DNA from: JBAXLO01 sp037134755
GTDB lineage: Bacteria > Bacteroidota > Bacteroidia > Bacteroidales > JACABE01
Length of the DNA stretch: 13,802 nt
Direction: 5' to 3'
NCBI GenBank assembly: GCA_037134755.1
Contig: JBAXLO010000116.1
Location: 1 to 13,802 of the forward strand
A program made the position numbers and the translations under genes. Shown in pieces: positions 1-6,794 of this stretch. The notes beneath the pieces are model-generated. The model was not told the origin of the DNA. It searched no databases and was given only the letters and a program-made list of their open reading frames with translations. How positions within the stretch are numbered: the stretch's first letter is position 1; each line of letters opens with the position of its first letter.

Positions 1-240
1 ATTGTTGAAGGCACTAAAAAGCTTCTGGGTCGTATCAGCAAAAATGTTGAAGGCACAAAAAAGCTTTTGGGTCGTATCAGCAAAATTGTTGAAGGCACTA
101 AAAAGCTTCTGGGTCGTATCAGCAAAAATGTTGAAGGCATCAATTGCTCGGTGGGTCATATATACAAAATTGTAAGAGACACCAATTGCTCGCTGGGTTG
201 TATGTACAAAATTGTAAGAGACACCCAGCGGATTTTTGCT
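1..240. repeat. 42-bp tandem repeat, about 5.7 copies, running off the left edge
   Basis: Five full head-to-tail 42-bp units lie at 1-42, 43-84, 85-126, 127-168 and 169-210, followed by a partial sixth at 211-240. Units 1 and 3 are identical, unit 2 differs from them at three bases, and units 4 and 5 are more diverged but keep exactly the same length. The most similar copies are at the window edge and the array decays inward. There are no spacers, so this is not CRISPR. The period is 14 codons and no unit contains a stop in the open frame of either strand, so the array looks like coding DNA expanding by whole units. More copies probably lie to the left. Confidence 0.93.
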
Positions 241-243
241 TAA
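1..243 (+). CDS. Alternative reading: C-terminal end of a 14-residue-repeat protein, plus strand
   Basis: Frame 1 is open from the left edge to a TAA at 241-243 (80 codons). It reads as repeats of IVEGTKKLLGRISK and NVEGTKKLLGRISK, then the diverged NVEGINCSVGHIYK and IVRDTNCSLGCMYK, and ends IVRDTQRIFA. Between the nearly identical units 1 and 2, two of the three base changes are synonymous on this strand against one of three on the minus strand, which weakly favours this reading. Against it, the frame stops as soon as the repeats end, while the minus-strand frame continues. At most one reading is likely real, and both could be non-coding. The repeated basic segments give no recognisable domain. 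Confidence 0.3.
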   Translation: MVEGTKKLLGRISKNVEGTKKLLGRISKIVEGTKKLLGRISKNVEGINCSVGHIYKIVRDTNCSLGCMYKIVRDTQRIFA

Positions 244-420
244 ACCATCAGTTTGACCAAATGTATTAATATGATAAGATGTGTTATTACAATTATATAT
301 AAAAGCATCCACCAGATATTTAGTGGCATCTTGATTTAAAACTATAGCAAAAGCTGAACGACTGCGATAAGAAAAGATTACCCCAATCCCACTAAAGATA
401 ATCTTACCATAGAAACAAAC
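1..420 (-). CDS. Candidate repeat-containing protein, minus strand, incomplete at both ends
   Basis: Reading leftward from just after a TGA at 421-423, this frame has no stop for 140 codons and leaves the window. The first 60 codons are non-repetitive and protein-like (pieces include RSAFAIVLNQDATKYLVDAF and INTFGQTDGLSKNPLG). Then come 14-residue repeats, first degenerate (VHTTQRAIGVSYNF) and then regular (FADTTQKLFSAFNN). No in-frame ATG precedes the repeats. The only conventional alternative start I see is a GTG at 310-312, so the true 5' end is unclear or the gene is decayed. The long open stretch outside the repeats is the argument for this strand. I recognise no family, and the competing plus-strand reading is listed separately. 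Confidence 0.35.
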
Positions 421-694
421 TCAAACACAGAACAAAGATTAGAAATAATAAACCTTATCGGCAAACCATATATACAATATATATTAATAAGAAAGCTACT
501 ATTAATACTTCCGCTTTCGCGAAAGGAGTGTACATCTTAAAGTTAAGCTCAGATAAAGAAACGGTGGTAAGGAAGTTTGTGAAGGAATGACCTCTCGCTT
601 ATCGGCTTCTGCCGATTAGCGAATAAATGGCAATTATATTAAAACAAGAAATATATCTGCTAAGCGAATTGGAATCGCTAAGCGGGTCAACAAA
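421..694. other. Gene-poor stretch between the repeat locus and secA
   Basis: No convincing gene is seen. At 514-525 there is a perfect 12-bp palindrome, CTTTCGCGAAAG, which stands out in such AT-rich sequence. At 659-684 the octamer GCTAAGCG occurs twice as a direct repeat around a short AGCGA/TCGCT inverted repeat. A hairpin at 596-621 is listed separately. A 26-codon minus-strand frame at 455-535 crosses the palindrome and is too short to call. Confidence 0.5.
596..621. other. Hairpin with TTCT loop
   Basis: Arms CGCTTATCGGC (596-606) and GCCGATTAGCG (611-621) pair over 11 bp with one mismatch around a 4-base loop. No T-tract follows on either strand, so it is not a typical intrinsic terminator. 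It may be a small repeated intergenic element or a structured RNA end; its role is unknown. Confidence 0.6.
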
Positions 695-726
695 AAAAAG
701 GCTGCCTTAAATAAGGCAGCCTTTTT
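695..726 (-). terminator. secA terminator (bidirectional form)
   Basis: A perfect 10-bp stem GGCTGCCTTA/TAAGGCAGCC (700-709 and 712-721) with a 2-base loop is flanked by an A-tract on the left and a T-tract on the right. It lies 15 bases past the secA stop codon. Read on the minus strand, the left A-tract becomes the U-tract that ends secA transcription. The symmetry means it could also stop rightward transcription. Confidence 0.9.
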
Positions 727-741
727 AGTATTTAATATTGT

Positions 742-3700
742 TTAGTTCTGCTCACCTACGCCGTGGCATTGTTTATATTTCTTACCACTACCACAAGGGC
801 AAGGGTCGTTTCTCCCAACCTTCTTTTCAACTTTAATTGGTTGAACTTTCTGAACCTCCGAAGTACGGTTAGCTACAGGTTGTTCGTCACGTGTAGTCTT
901 TAATTTACTCAAATCTTGATGCTGAACTTTAGCTTCTCTAACATTAGTATTATCCTCAAACGGAAGTTTGCCAAGGTTTAAGAAAGAACTTATATCTTTA
1001 TTAATATCCTGAACCATCTTCTTAAACAATTCAAATGATTCAAACTTATATATCAACAAAGGATCTTTTTGTTCGTAAGTTGCATTCTGTACAGATTGCT
1101 TCAAGTCATCCATCTCACGAAGCTGCTCTTTCCACATATCATCAATAATGGCAAGTGTAATACCTTTTTCAATAGAAAGAGCTACCTCTTTACCTTTGGA
1201 ATCATAACATTTCTTTAATGGAGCTACAACATTCAATGTCTTTTTTCCATCAGTTACAGGTATGGCAATGTTCTCGTAACGTTTACTGTCGTTTTCAAAC
1301 ACATCTTTAATGATTGGATAAGCCTGCTCAGCCAACATCTGTGTTTTAAACTTATATGATTTATATACCTCTTCGTAAATCTTCTCAATAGAGTCTTCTG
1401 ATTTTAATGAAAAGAATTCATTAGCATCAACAGGTGATTCGATTCCGAAAGTCTTAATCAATTCAAGGTTCATGCTCTCAAAATCTCTACCATCATGATA
1501 TTCGTGAACGATCGCATCAACAGCATCGTAAATCATGTTAGCAATATCCACAGGCAATCTATCACCATATAAAGCATTCACACGCTTTTTGTAAATAACT
1601 TCCCTCTGTGAATTCATTACATCATCATATTCAAGAAGACGCTTACGAGTACCAAAGTTATTCTCTTCAACCTTTCTTTGAGCCTTTTCAATAGATTTAG
1701 TAATCATTGAATGCTGGATAACTTCACCCTCTTTCAATCCCAATCTATCCATAATCTTAGCAATACGATCGGAACCAAACTGACGCATCAAATCATCTTC
1801 TAACGACACAAAGAACTGCGAACTACCAGGGTCACCCTGACGTCCTGCACGACCTCTTAACTGTCTGTCAACACGACGTGACTCATGACGTTCGGTACCT
1901 AAAATAGCAAGACCACCGGCATCTTTAACACCAGGCCCCAGCTTTATATCAGTTCCACGACCAGCCATATTGGTAGCAATAGTTACTGTGCTTGCAAAAC
2001 CTGCTTCAGCAACAATATCAGCTTCTTTCTTATGAAGTTTAGCGTTTAACACATTATGTCTGATGTTACGCATCTTCAACATTCGGCTCAACAACTCAGA
2101 TATTTCAACTGAAGTTGTCCCAACAAGAACAGGTCTTCCACTATCAATCAACTTTTGAATTTCATCAATAACAGCAGTATACTTTTCTTTCTTTGTTTTA
2201 TAAACCAAATCCTCCCAGTCCGAACGAACGATTGGACGATTGGTAGGTATCACAACAACATCCAACTTATAGATATCCCACAACTCCCCGGCTTCGGTTT
2301 CAGCAGTACCAGTCATACCTGCCAACTTAGCATACATACGGAAGTAATTCTGAAGGGTGATCGTAGCATAAGTTTGAGTAGCTGCCTCAACAGTTACGTT
2401 TTCTTTAGCTTCAATAGCCTGATGCAAACCATCGGAATAGCGTCTGCCTTCCATCACACGACCAGTTTGCTCATCAACTATCTTAATCTTATTTTCAACA
2501 ATAATATACTCAACATCTTTTTCGAAAAGCGTATATGCTTTTAATAGCTGGTTAATTGTATGAACTCTGTCAGATTGAACAGCATACTCGCGTAAAATAC
2601 TACTTTTCTTTTCCAGTTTCTCTGTTGGAGAAAGCTCTAGTCTTTCAAGTTCGGCTAATTCAGCACCAACGTCAGGAAGAATGTAATGTCTTGCATCTTC
2701 TTCGCTTGTCGCGATATAATCTATCCCTTTATCAGTAAGTTCAATTGTATTGTTCTTTTCATCAATCACAAAGAATAGTTCATCATCTATAAGATGCATA
2801 TTCTTATTCTGTTCAGCCATGTAAAAGTTCTCAGTCTTTAACAACAGTGATTTCATTCCCTGTTCGCTAAGGAACTTTATCAAAGCTTTGTTCTTAGGCA
2901 AACCTCTATGAGACCTTAATAAACACTCTCCACCTTTCTTTTCATCTTCCGAAGAAGGATTGCCTGATAACAACCTCTTTGCATCAGCAAGTAATTGAGT
3001 TACCAGCATTCGCTGCGCATTATATATCTTATTAATCCCAGGTTTAAGAGCATCAAATTCCTGATGATCACCTTTAGGAGTAGGACCTGATATAATTAAT
3101 GGTGTACGGGCATCATCGATTAATACAGAGTCAACCTCATCAACAATTGCATAATTATGCTTACGCTGAACAATTTCTTCCGGCTCACGAGCCATATTAT
3201 CACGAAGATAGTCGAAACCAAATTCGTTGTTAGTTCCATAAGTAATATCAGCCAAATAGGCTTGTCTTCTTCTTTCGGAGTTAGGTTCATGCTTATCTAT
3301 ACAATCAACCTTTAAACCATGGAATTCAAATAACATCCCCATCCACTCAGAGTCACGTCGGGCTAAATAATCATTTACTGTAACCAAATGAACGCCTTTG
3401 CCAGGCAATGCATTTAAATATACAGGAAGTGTAGCAACTAATGTCTTACCTTCCCCTGTTGCCATTTCAGATATCTTACCCTGATGAAGCACAACACCAC
3501 CTATCAACTGAACATCATAATGGATCATATCCCAAGTGATCATACTGCCACCAGCCATCCATTTATTGTCGTAATATGCTTTATCATCAACAATATTAAT
3601 ACTGTCGCGTGTAGCAGCCAAATCACGATCCCATTGCTGAGCAGTAACTTCAACCTTTTCATTCTCTGTAAACCTTTTTGCAGTTTCTTTCATTACTGCA

Positions 3701-4035
3701 AAAGCCTCAGGTAATATCTCCAAAAGAATATCTTGAGTCTTATCATAACAAACTTTCTCAAGTTTATCTATGTTCTGATATAGAGTTTCTACATCTTCAA
3801 TATCGAGATCTTCTTGATTCTCTATTTGGGTTTTGCATGCTATAATCTGAGTTTCTTCTTCAGATATATATTCAGCTATTCTGGCTTTAAACTCAGCAGT
3901 CTTATCTCTAAGCTGATCGTTCGTAAGCAGTTTAATTTCTTCATAAGCGGCTTTAGTAGCTTCAACTAAAGGGGTTATTTCTCGGATATCACGTTGTGAC
4001 TTATTCCCAAAGAATTTATTTAATATACTTAACAT
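742..4035 (-). CDS. secA: Preprotein translocase ATPase SecA
   Basis: SecA is the motor that pushes unfolded preproteins through SecYEG at the inner membrane using ATP. In the 1097-residue product the Walker A motif is GEGKT (194-198) and the DEAD-type box is DEVD (299-302). The second motor domain carries TNMAGRGTD (688-696) and the arginine-rich QLRGRAGRQGD (725-735). The C-terminal zinc-binding tail (C1079, C1081, C1090, H1091 in a CPCGSGKKYKQCHG context) normally contacts SecB or lipids. The protein is about 200 residues longer than E. coli SecA. Much of the excess lies at about 320-480, between the DEAD box and the conserved DEQTGRVMEGRRYS stretch, as is usual in Bacteroidota. The ATG at 4033-4035 fits the usual SecA start (MLSILNKFFG) and has a promoter match about 45 bases upstream. 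No frame damage is seen. Confidence 0.99.
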   Translation of the reverse strand: MLSILNKFFGNKSQRDIREITPLVEATKAAYEEIKLLTNDQLRDKTAEFKARIAEYISEEETQIIACKTQIENQEDLDIEDVETLYQNIDKLEKVCYDKTQDILLEILPEAFAVMKETAKRFTENEKVEVTAQQWDRDLAATRDSINIVDDKAYYDNKWMAGGSMITWDMIHYDVQLIGGVVLHQGKISEMATGEGKTLVATLPVYLNALPGKGVHLVTVNDYLARRDSEWMGMLFEFHGLKVDCIDKHEPNSERRRQAYLADITYGTNNEFGFDYLRDNMAREPEEIVQRKHNYAIVDEVDSVLIDDARTPLIISGPTPKGDHQEFDALKPGINKIYNAQRMLVTQLLADAKRLLSGNPSSEDEKKGGECLLRSHRGLPKNKALIKFLSEQGMKSLLLKTENFYMAEQNKNMHLIDDELFFVIDEKNNTIELTDKGIDYIATSEEDARHYILPDVGAELAELERLELSPTEKLEKKSSILREYAVQSDRVHTINQLLKAYTLFEKDVEYIIVENKIKIVDEQTGRVMEGRRYSDGLHQAIEAKENVTVEAATQTYATITLQNYFRMYAKLAGMTGTAETEAGELWDIYKLDVVVIPTNRPIVRSDWEDLVYKTKKEKYTAVIDEIQKLIDSGRPVLVGTTSVEISELLSRMLKMRNIRHNVLNAKLHKKEADIVAEAGFASTVTIATNMAGRGTDIKLGPGVKDAGGLAILGTERHESRRVDRQLRGRAGRQGDPGSSQFFVSLEDDLMRQFGSDRIAKIMDRLGLKEGEVIQHSMITKSIEKAQRKVEENNFGTRKRLLEYDDVMNSQREVIYKKRVNALYGDRLPVDIANMIYDAVDAIVHEYHDGRDFESMNLELIKTFGIESPVDANEFFSLKSEDSIEKIYEEVYKSYKFKTQMLAEQAYPIIKDVFENDSKRYENIAIPVTDGKKTLNVVAPLKKCYDSKGKEVALSIEKGITLAIIDDMWKEQLREMDDLKQSVQNATYEQKDPLLIYKFESFELFKKMVQDINKDISSFLNLGKLPFEDNTNVREAKVQHQDLSKLKTTRDEQPVANRTSEVQKVQPIKVEKKVGRNDPCPCGSGKKYKQCHGVGEQN

Positions 4036-4077
4036 ATTAGTAAAATATCTTGATTAAACGTTTGTCTAAATTTTGAG

Positions 4078-4110
4078 CAAAATTAATCTAATTATTAGTA
4101 ATAATAACAA
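4078..4110 (-). promoter_or_regulatory. Probable secA promoter
   Basis: On the minus strand a perfect TAnnTTTG box (TAATTTTG, 4085-4078) is preceded by TTG (4110-4108) with a 22-base spacer, close to the Bacteroidota sigma-A consensus. It lies about 42 bases upstream of the secA ATG and downstream of the terminator of the preceding gene, which suggests secA is its own transcription unit. Confidence 0.55.
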
Positions 4111-4163
4111 TAATTAATAGTTTTTTCTTCACAATAGAGATTAACACTACTGTAAAAGATTAA

Positions 4164-4203
4164 AAAGCCGATGTTTTAATAGAACATCGGCTTTCTTTTT
4201 TTT
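4164..4203 (-). terminator. Terminator after the DUF2795 gene
   Basis: A 12-bp perfect stem (4164-4175 with 4183-4194, key bases AAAGCCGATGTT) has a 7-base loop. On the minus strand it begins 7 bases after the stop codon of the 73-residue gene and runs into a U-rich tract. A T-rich run on the plus side would let it work in both directions. It separates the DUF2795 gene from secA. Confidence 0.88.
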
Positions 4204-4423
4204 AATACTCGTCTTCATGAAAGAAGAAATCCTCTTTAGTAGGATAATCTGGCCATATGTCTTCGATGCTCTCGTATATTTCACCTTCGTCCTCAATTTC
4301 ACGAAGATTTTCTAATACTTCCTGAGGTCCTCCGGATCTTAAAGCGTAATCTATTAACTCATCCTTAGTTGCTGGCCAGGGAGCGTCTTCGAGTTTTGAT
4401 GCTAATTCTAATGTCCAATACAT
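4202..4423 (-). CDS. DUF2795 family small acidic protein
   Basis: This 73-residue, strongly acidic protein begins MYWTLELASKLEDAPWPATK and ends with a tail rich in D, E and F (EDFFFHEDEY). The opening, the central DELIDYALRSGGPQEVLENL helix-like segment and the IWPDYPTKEDFF ending match the small Bacteroidota DUF2795 proteins I recognise. Family function is unknown. There is no signal peptide or membrane segment, so it should be cytoplasmic. It has its own promoter match and its own terminator, so it can be expressed independently of the adenosyltransferase gene upstream and secA downstream. The high acidity could suit binding to a basic partner, but that is speculation. The ATG at 4421-4423 is well placed, about 32 bases from the promoter box. 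Confidence 0.93.
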   Translation of the reverse strand: MYWTLELASKLEDAPWPATKDELIDYALRSGGPQEVLENLREIEDEGEIYESIEDIWPDYPTKEDFFFHEDEY

Positions 4424-4454
4424 GTTACGAAGAAATTTGGTTTCTAATTTTTTG

Positions 4455-4484
4455 CAAAAGTACTCTTATTTTTTAAAAAATCAA
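4455..4484 (-). promoter_or_regulatory. Promoter of the DUF2795 gene
   Basis: The minus strand shows TTG (4484-4482), a 19-base spacer and a perfect TACTTTTG box (4462-4455), matching the Bacteroidota -33/-7 arrangement. The box lies about 31 bases before the ATG. No terminator is visible between the adenosyltransferase stop and this point, so readthrough from upstream is also possible. Confidence 0.65.
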
Positions 4485-4548
4485 GTCTTTTTATTTTAAA
4501 CGTATTATTACTTAAAATTGTATTAACGTAAATTATTTAATTTTGTTT

Positions 4549-5109
4549 CTAAAATCTAGCTTTCCACAGAGATTCTGTAACATTTAAATCATGTCCTAAC
4601 ATACGTGCTAATACAAACAAATAATCTGATAAACGATTGAAATATTTTATTATTATCTCTTCAACCGGGTAAATTGTAGCTAATCTTATTATTATTCTTT
4701 CTGTTCTTCTACAGATACATCTTGCAATATGACAATGTGAAACAATAACATCTCCACCCGGAAGAATAAAAGAATGCAATTCAGGAAGCTGAGTATTCAT
4801 TTCGTCAATTTCTTTTTCTAGTAACAGTATATCTTTTTCTTTTAGTTGGGGTAAAGTTGTTGTTTTATTATCTGCTGCTAATAATGATTCTGCTGTAAAA
4901 AGTCTATCCTGAATCTCTAATAATATTTCTTTATAATGATTATTTACCAATTGATCTCTGATAAGTCCAATGTATGAATTTAATTCATCAACTGTTCCAT
5001 AAGCTTCAATACGATCATGGTATTTGGGCACACGTGTTCCTCCTATCAAAGAAGTTTCTCCCTTGTCGCCGGTTTTAGTGTATATTTTCCAATTCTCGTT
5101 CATTAGCAT
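4549..5109 (-). CDS. PduO-type cob(I)alamin adenosyltransferase
   Basis: The enzyme transfers the 5'-deoxyadenosyl group of ATP to cob(I)alamin, making adenosylcobalamin for enzymes such as methylmalonyl-CoA mutase. The 186-residue product has the PduO-type signature throughout: KIYTKTGDKGETSLIGG (8-24, ATP binding), AYGTVDELNSYIGL (36-49), CRRTER (133-138) and YFNRLSDYLFVLAR (156-169). Its length is normal for the family, it is a cytosolic helical-bundle enzyme, and nothing looks damaged. Two starts are possible, ATG at 5107-5109 or at 5101-5103; both precede the conserved region and I keep the longer. It begins 29 bases after the ABC ATPase stop, so the two are probably co-transcribed, although the functions are not obviously linked. 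Confidence 0.97.
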   Translation of the reverse strand: MLMNENWKIYTKTGDKGETSLIGGTRVPKYHDRIEAYGTVDELNSYIGLIRDQLVNNHYKEILLEIQDRLFTAESLLAADNKTTTLPQLKEKDILLLEKEIDEMNTQLPELHSFILPGGDVIVSHCHIARCICRRTERIIIRLATIYPVEEIIIKYFNRLSDYLFVLARMLGHDLNVTESLWKARF

Positions 5110-5138
5110 TCATATATAATCCAGAAAAAGAAACAAAT

Positions 5139-5873
5139 CTATTCTGCAATTTGTTCAACAGTATAATGAGACATTTTTCTGATATTAGGATTTATCTCAT
5201 CTGATGCTATCTTACCATCAATTAATCTTACTATTCGATGAGCATGGCGTGCAATATCTTCTTCATGAGTTACAATAATAATAGTATTGCCCTTTTCGTG
5301 TATTTCTTCAAATAAACCCATAATCTCAACAGATGTTTTTGAATCTAGGTTACCTGTTGGCTCATCTGCTAATATAATAGAAGGATTATTAACTAAAGCT
5401 CTTGCAACAGCAACACGCTGACGTTGTCCTCCCGATAGTTCATTAGGTTTGTGCGTAACTCTATCAGAAAGATTAACATCTGCAAGACATTTTTCAGCTC
5501 TTAGTATTCTTGTACTTTTGTTTACTCCCGCATATATTAATGGTAACATAACATTTTCGAGAGCTGATGAACGAGGTAATAAATTGAATGTTTGAAACAC
5601 AAAACCAATCTCTTTATTCCTTATTTCAGCAAGTTCGTTATCACCAAGCTTACTGACATCATTTTTATTAAGAATATATTGTCCGGATGTTGGGGTATCA
5701 AGACAGCCGATTATATTCATTAATGTTGACTTACCTGAACCCGAAGGCCCCATTAAGGCAACATATTCATTTTTATAAATAGTAAGAGAGATAGTTCGTA
5801 AAGCTTTTACTATTTCTGCTCCTACCTTATAATGCTTTGCTATATCTTTCAAGCTTATAACTTCTTCAGCCAT
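5139..5873 (-). CDS. ABC transporter ATP-binding protein, LolD/MacB type
   Basis: This ATPase subunit would power an inner-membrane transporter. The 244-residue product has all the expected motifs: Walker A GPSGSGKS (42-49), Q-loop VFQTFNLLP (92-100), signature LSGGQRQRVAVARAL (146-160), Walker B ILADEPTGNLD (167-177) and H-loop histidine (203). The GLFEEIHEKGNTIIIVTHEEDIA segment and the FNLLP Q-loop place it in the LolD/MacB/FtsE-like group, whose members drive lipoprotein release or efflux through FtsX-like permeases. No permease gene is in the window, so the partner must be encoded elsewhere and the substrate cannot be assigned. It precedes the adenosyltransferase gene by 29 bases and has a promoter box close upstream. 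Confidence 0.95.
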   Translation of the reverse strand: MAEEVISLKDIAKHYKVGAEIVKALRTISLTIYKNEYVALMGPSGSGKSTLMNIIGCLDTPTSGQYILNKNDVSKLGDNELAEIRNKEIGFVFQTFNLLPRSSALENVMLPLIYAGVNKSTRILRAEKCLADVNLSDRVTHKPNELSGGQRQRVAVARALVNNPSIILADEPTGNLDSKTSVEIMGLFEEIHEKGNTIIIVTHEEDIARHAHRIVRLIDGKIASDEINPNIRKMSHYTVEQIAE

Positions 5874-5889
5874 TGTTTTTAATTTTTTA

Positions 5890-5897
5890 CAAACTTA
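5890..5897 (-). promoter_or_regulatory. Possible promoter -7 box for the ABC ATPase gene
   Basis: A perfect TAnnTTTG match (TAAGTTTG on the minus strand) sits 16 bases before the ATG. No good TTTG -33 element is seen at the right distance, so this is a weaker call than the others. It implies a very short leader. Confidence 0.35.
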
Positions 5898-5939
5898 CAT
5901 TATTTTAATGACATTATTACTTTCTTAACGATTATTAAT

Positions 5940-6713
5940 TTAAAATCGTATTAGAAAGTTTTGTTTACTTAATTCTTTTCTAAAAAAGACGATCCCTAAG
6001 AAGAATAAATCTATACTTAAGCTTACTTCTGAATTTGCAATAATATGTTCCCATGCTTCTTCCATATCTTTAGACCAATGAATATCATCAAAAATAAAGA
6101 CAGTATTATTATGATGAGATGGTAAACATTGTTCAAAATAATCAATAGTTGCTTTTTTGCGATGATTGCCATCAAAAAACACAATATCTATCATCTTAAT
6201 ATCATTAAGAATACTTTTTAATACATTATCTATATTATTATTTATTACATTAATATTATTAAGATTGTTCTTTCTAAAATTATCTTTTGCAACATCTACA
6301 ATATTCTCGCTCCCTTCAATAGTTATAATCCTTGTTTCATGAGAAGCTAATGCCATATAAGTAGTACTTACCCCCAAAGAAGTACCTAATTCAATAATAG
6401 TATTAGGTTTAACCTCCTTTACTAATCTAAATAATAATTGAGCATATTTAGGTGACTTTGCTGAACGCTTAGCTATTGATGAAATACTTCTGGTAGATGA
6501 TACACCTGTACCAAAGTCTTCGCAATAGATTTCTTTAGTATTATTTAATAAAGTTGTTCTTAAGGATTCTGCAATATGGTACTCTGAATGCTTTTTATCA
6601 TTATTAATAACATCTGTAACCAAATGAAAAAGAAAAGGTGGATGTACTCCATGCTTAGTCTTAGCCTTTATATAATAATTTAAATACCTTAAAAGAAACC
6701 ATAGTTTATTCAT
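5940..6713 (-). CDS. Class I SAM-dependent methyltransferase (Methyltransf_24-like)
   Basis: The 257-residue product has a Rossmann-type SAM-binding core: motif I IIELGTSLGVSTTYM (106-120), an acidic residue at the end of strand two (TIEG, 131-134), FFDGNHRK (179-186) and IFDDIHWSKDMEEAW (207-221). The FDGNH and DDIHW segments are typical of O-methyltransferase-like families where the acidic and histidine residues may bind a metal or the substrate. The N-terminal 100 residues are basic and hydrophobic with no clear transmembrane helix. The substrate is unknown. It lies between pcm (81 bases upstream) and the ABC ATPase (66 bases downstream), on the same strand but not tightly spaced. It is noticeably richer in A/T codons, especially asparagine and isoleucine, than its neighbours. 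Confidence 0.88.
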   Translation of the reverse strand: MNKLWFLLRYLNYYIKAKTKHGVHPPFLFHLVTDVINNDKKHSEYHIAESLRTTLLNNTKEIYCEDFGTGVSSTRSISSIAKRSAKSPKYAQLLFRLVKEVKPNTIIELGTSLGVSTTYMALASHETRIITIEGSENIVDVAKDNFRKNNLNNINVINNNIDNVLKSILNDIKMIDIVFFDGNHRKKATIDYFEQCLPSHHNNTVFIFDDIHWSKDMEEAWEHIIANSEVSLSIDLFFLGIVFFRKELSKQNFLIRF

Positions 6714-6794
6714 TCGACTAAATTAATTCTTTTTATTGAGCTATTATTAATTATAATGTATAATATAAAGACTACACCTGGCATGCTACTTGTT

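Noticed and set aside
1..240. Possible CRISPR array
   Set aside because: Repeats abut directly with no unique spacers and diverge gradually; this is a tandem minisatellite.
455..535. 26-codon minus-strand frame encoding a hydrophobic peptide (MYTPFAKAEVLIVAFLL...)
   Set aside because: Very short, no promoter match, and it crosses the CGCG palindrome; AT-rich DNA gives hydrophobic peptides by chance.
596..621. tRNA-like or riboswitch structure
   Set aside because: Only one simple stem is visible, with no cloverleaf arms, CCA-adjacent acceptor or known riboswitch core.
2155..2738. Open frames on the plus strand inside secA
   Set aside because: They lie antisense to a fully intact secA and have no domain or promoter; they are shadows of its codons.
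3484..3714. Another plus-strand open frame antisense to the secA N-terminal region
   Set aside because: Same reason: conserved secA coding on the other strand explains it.
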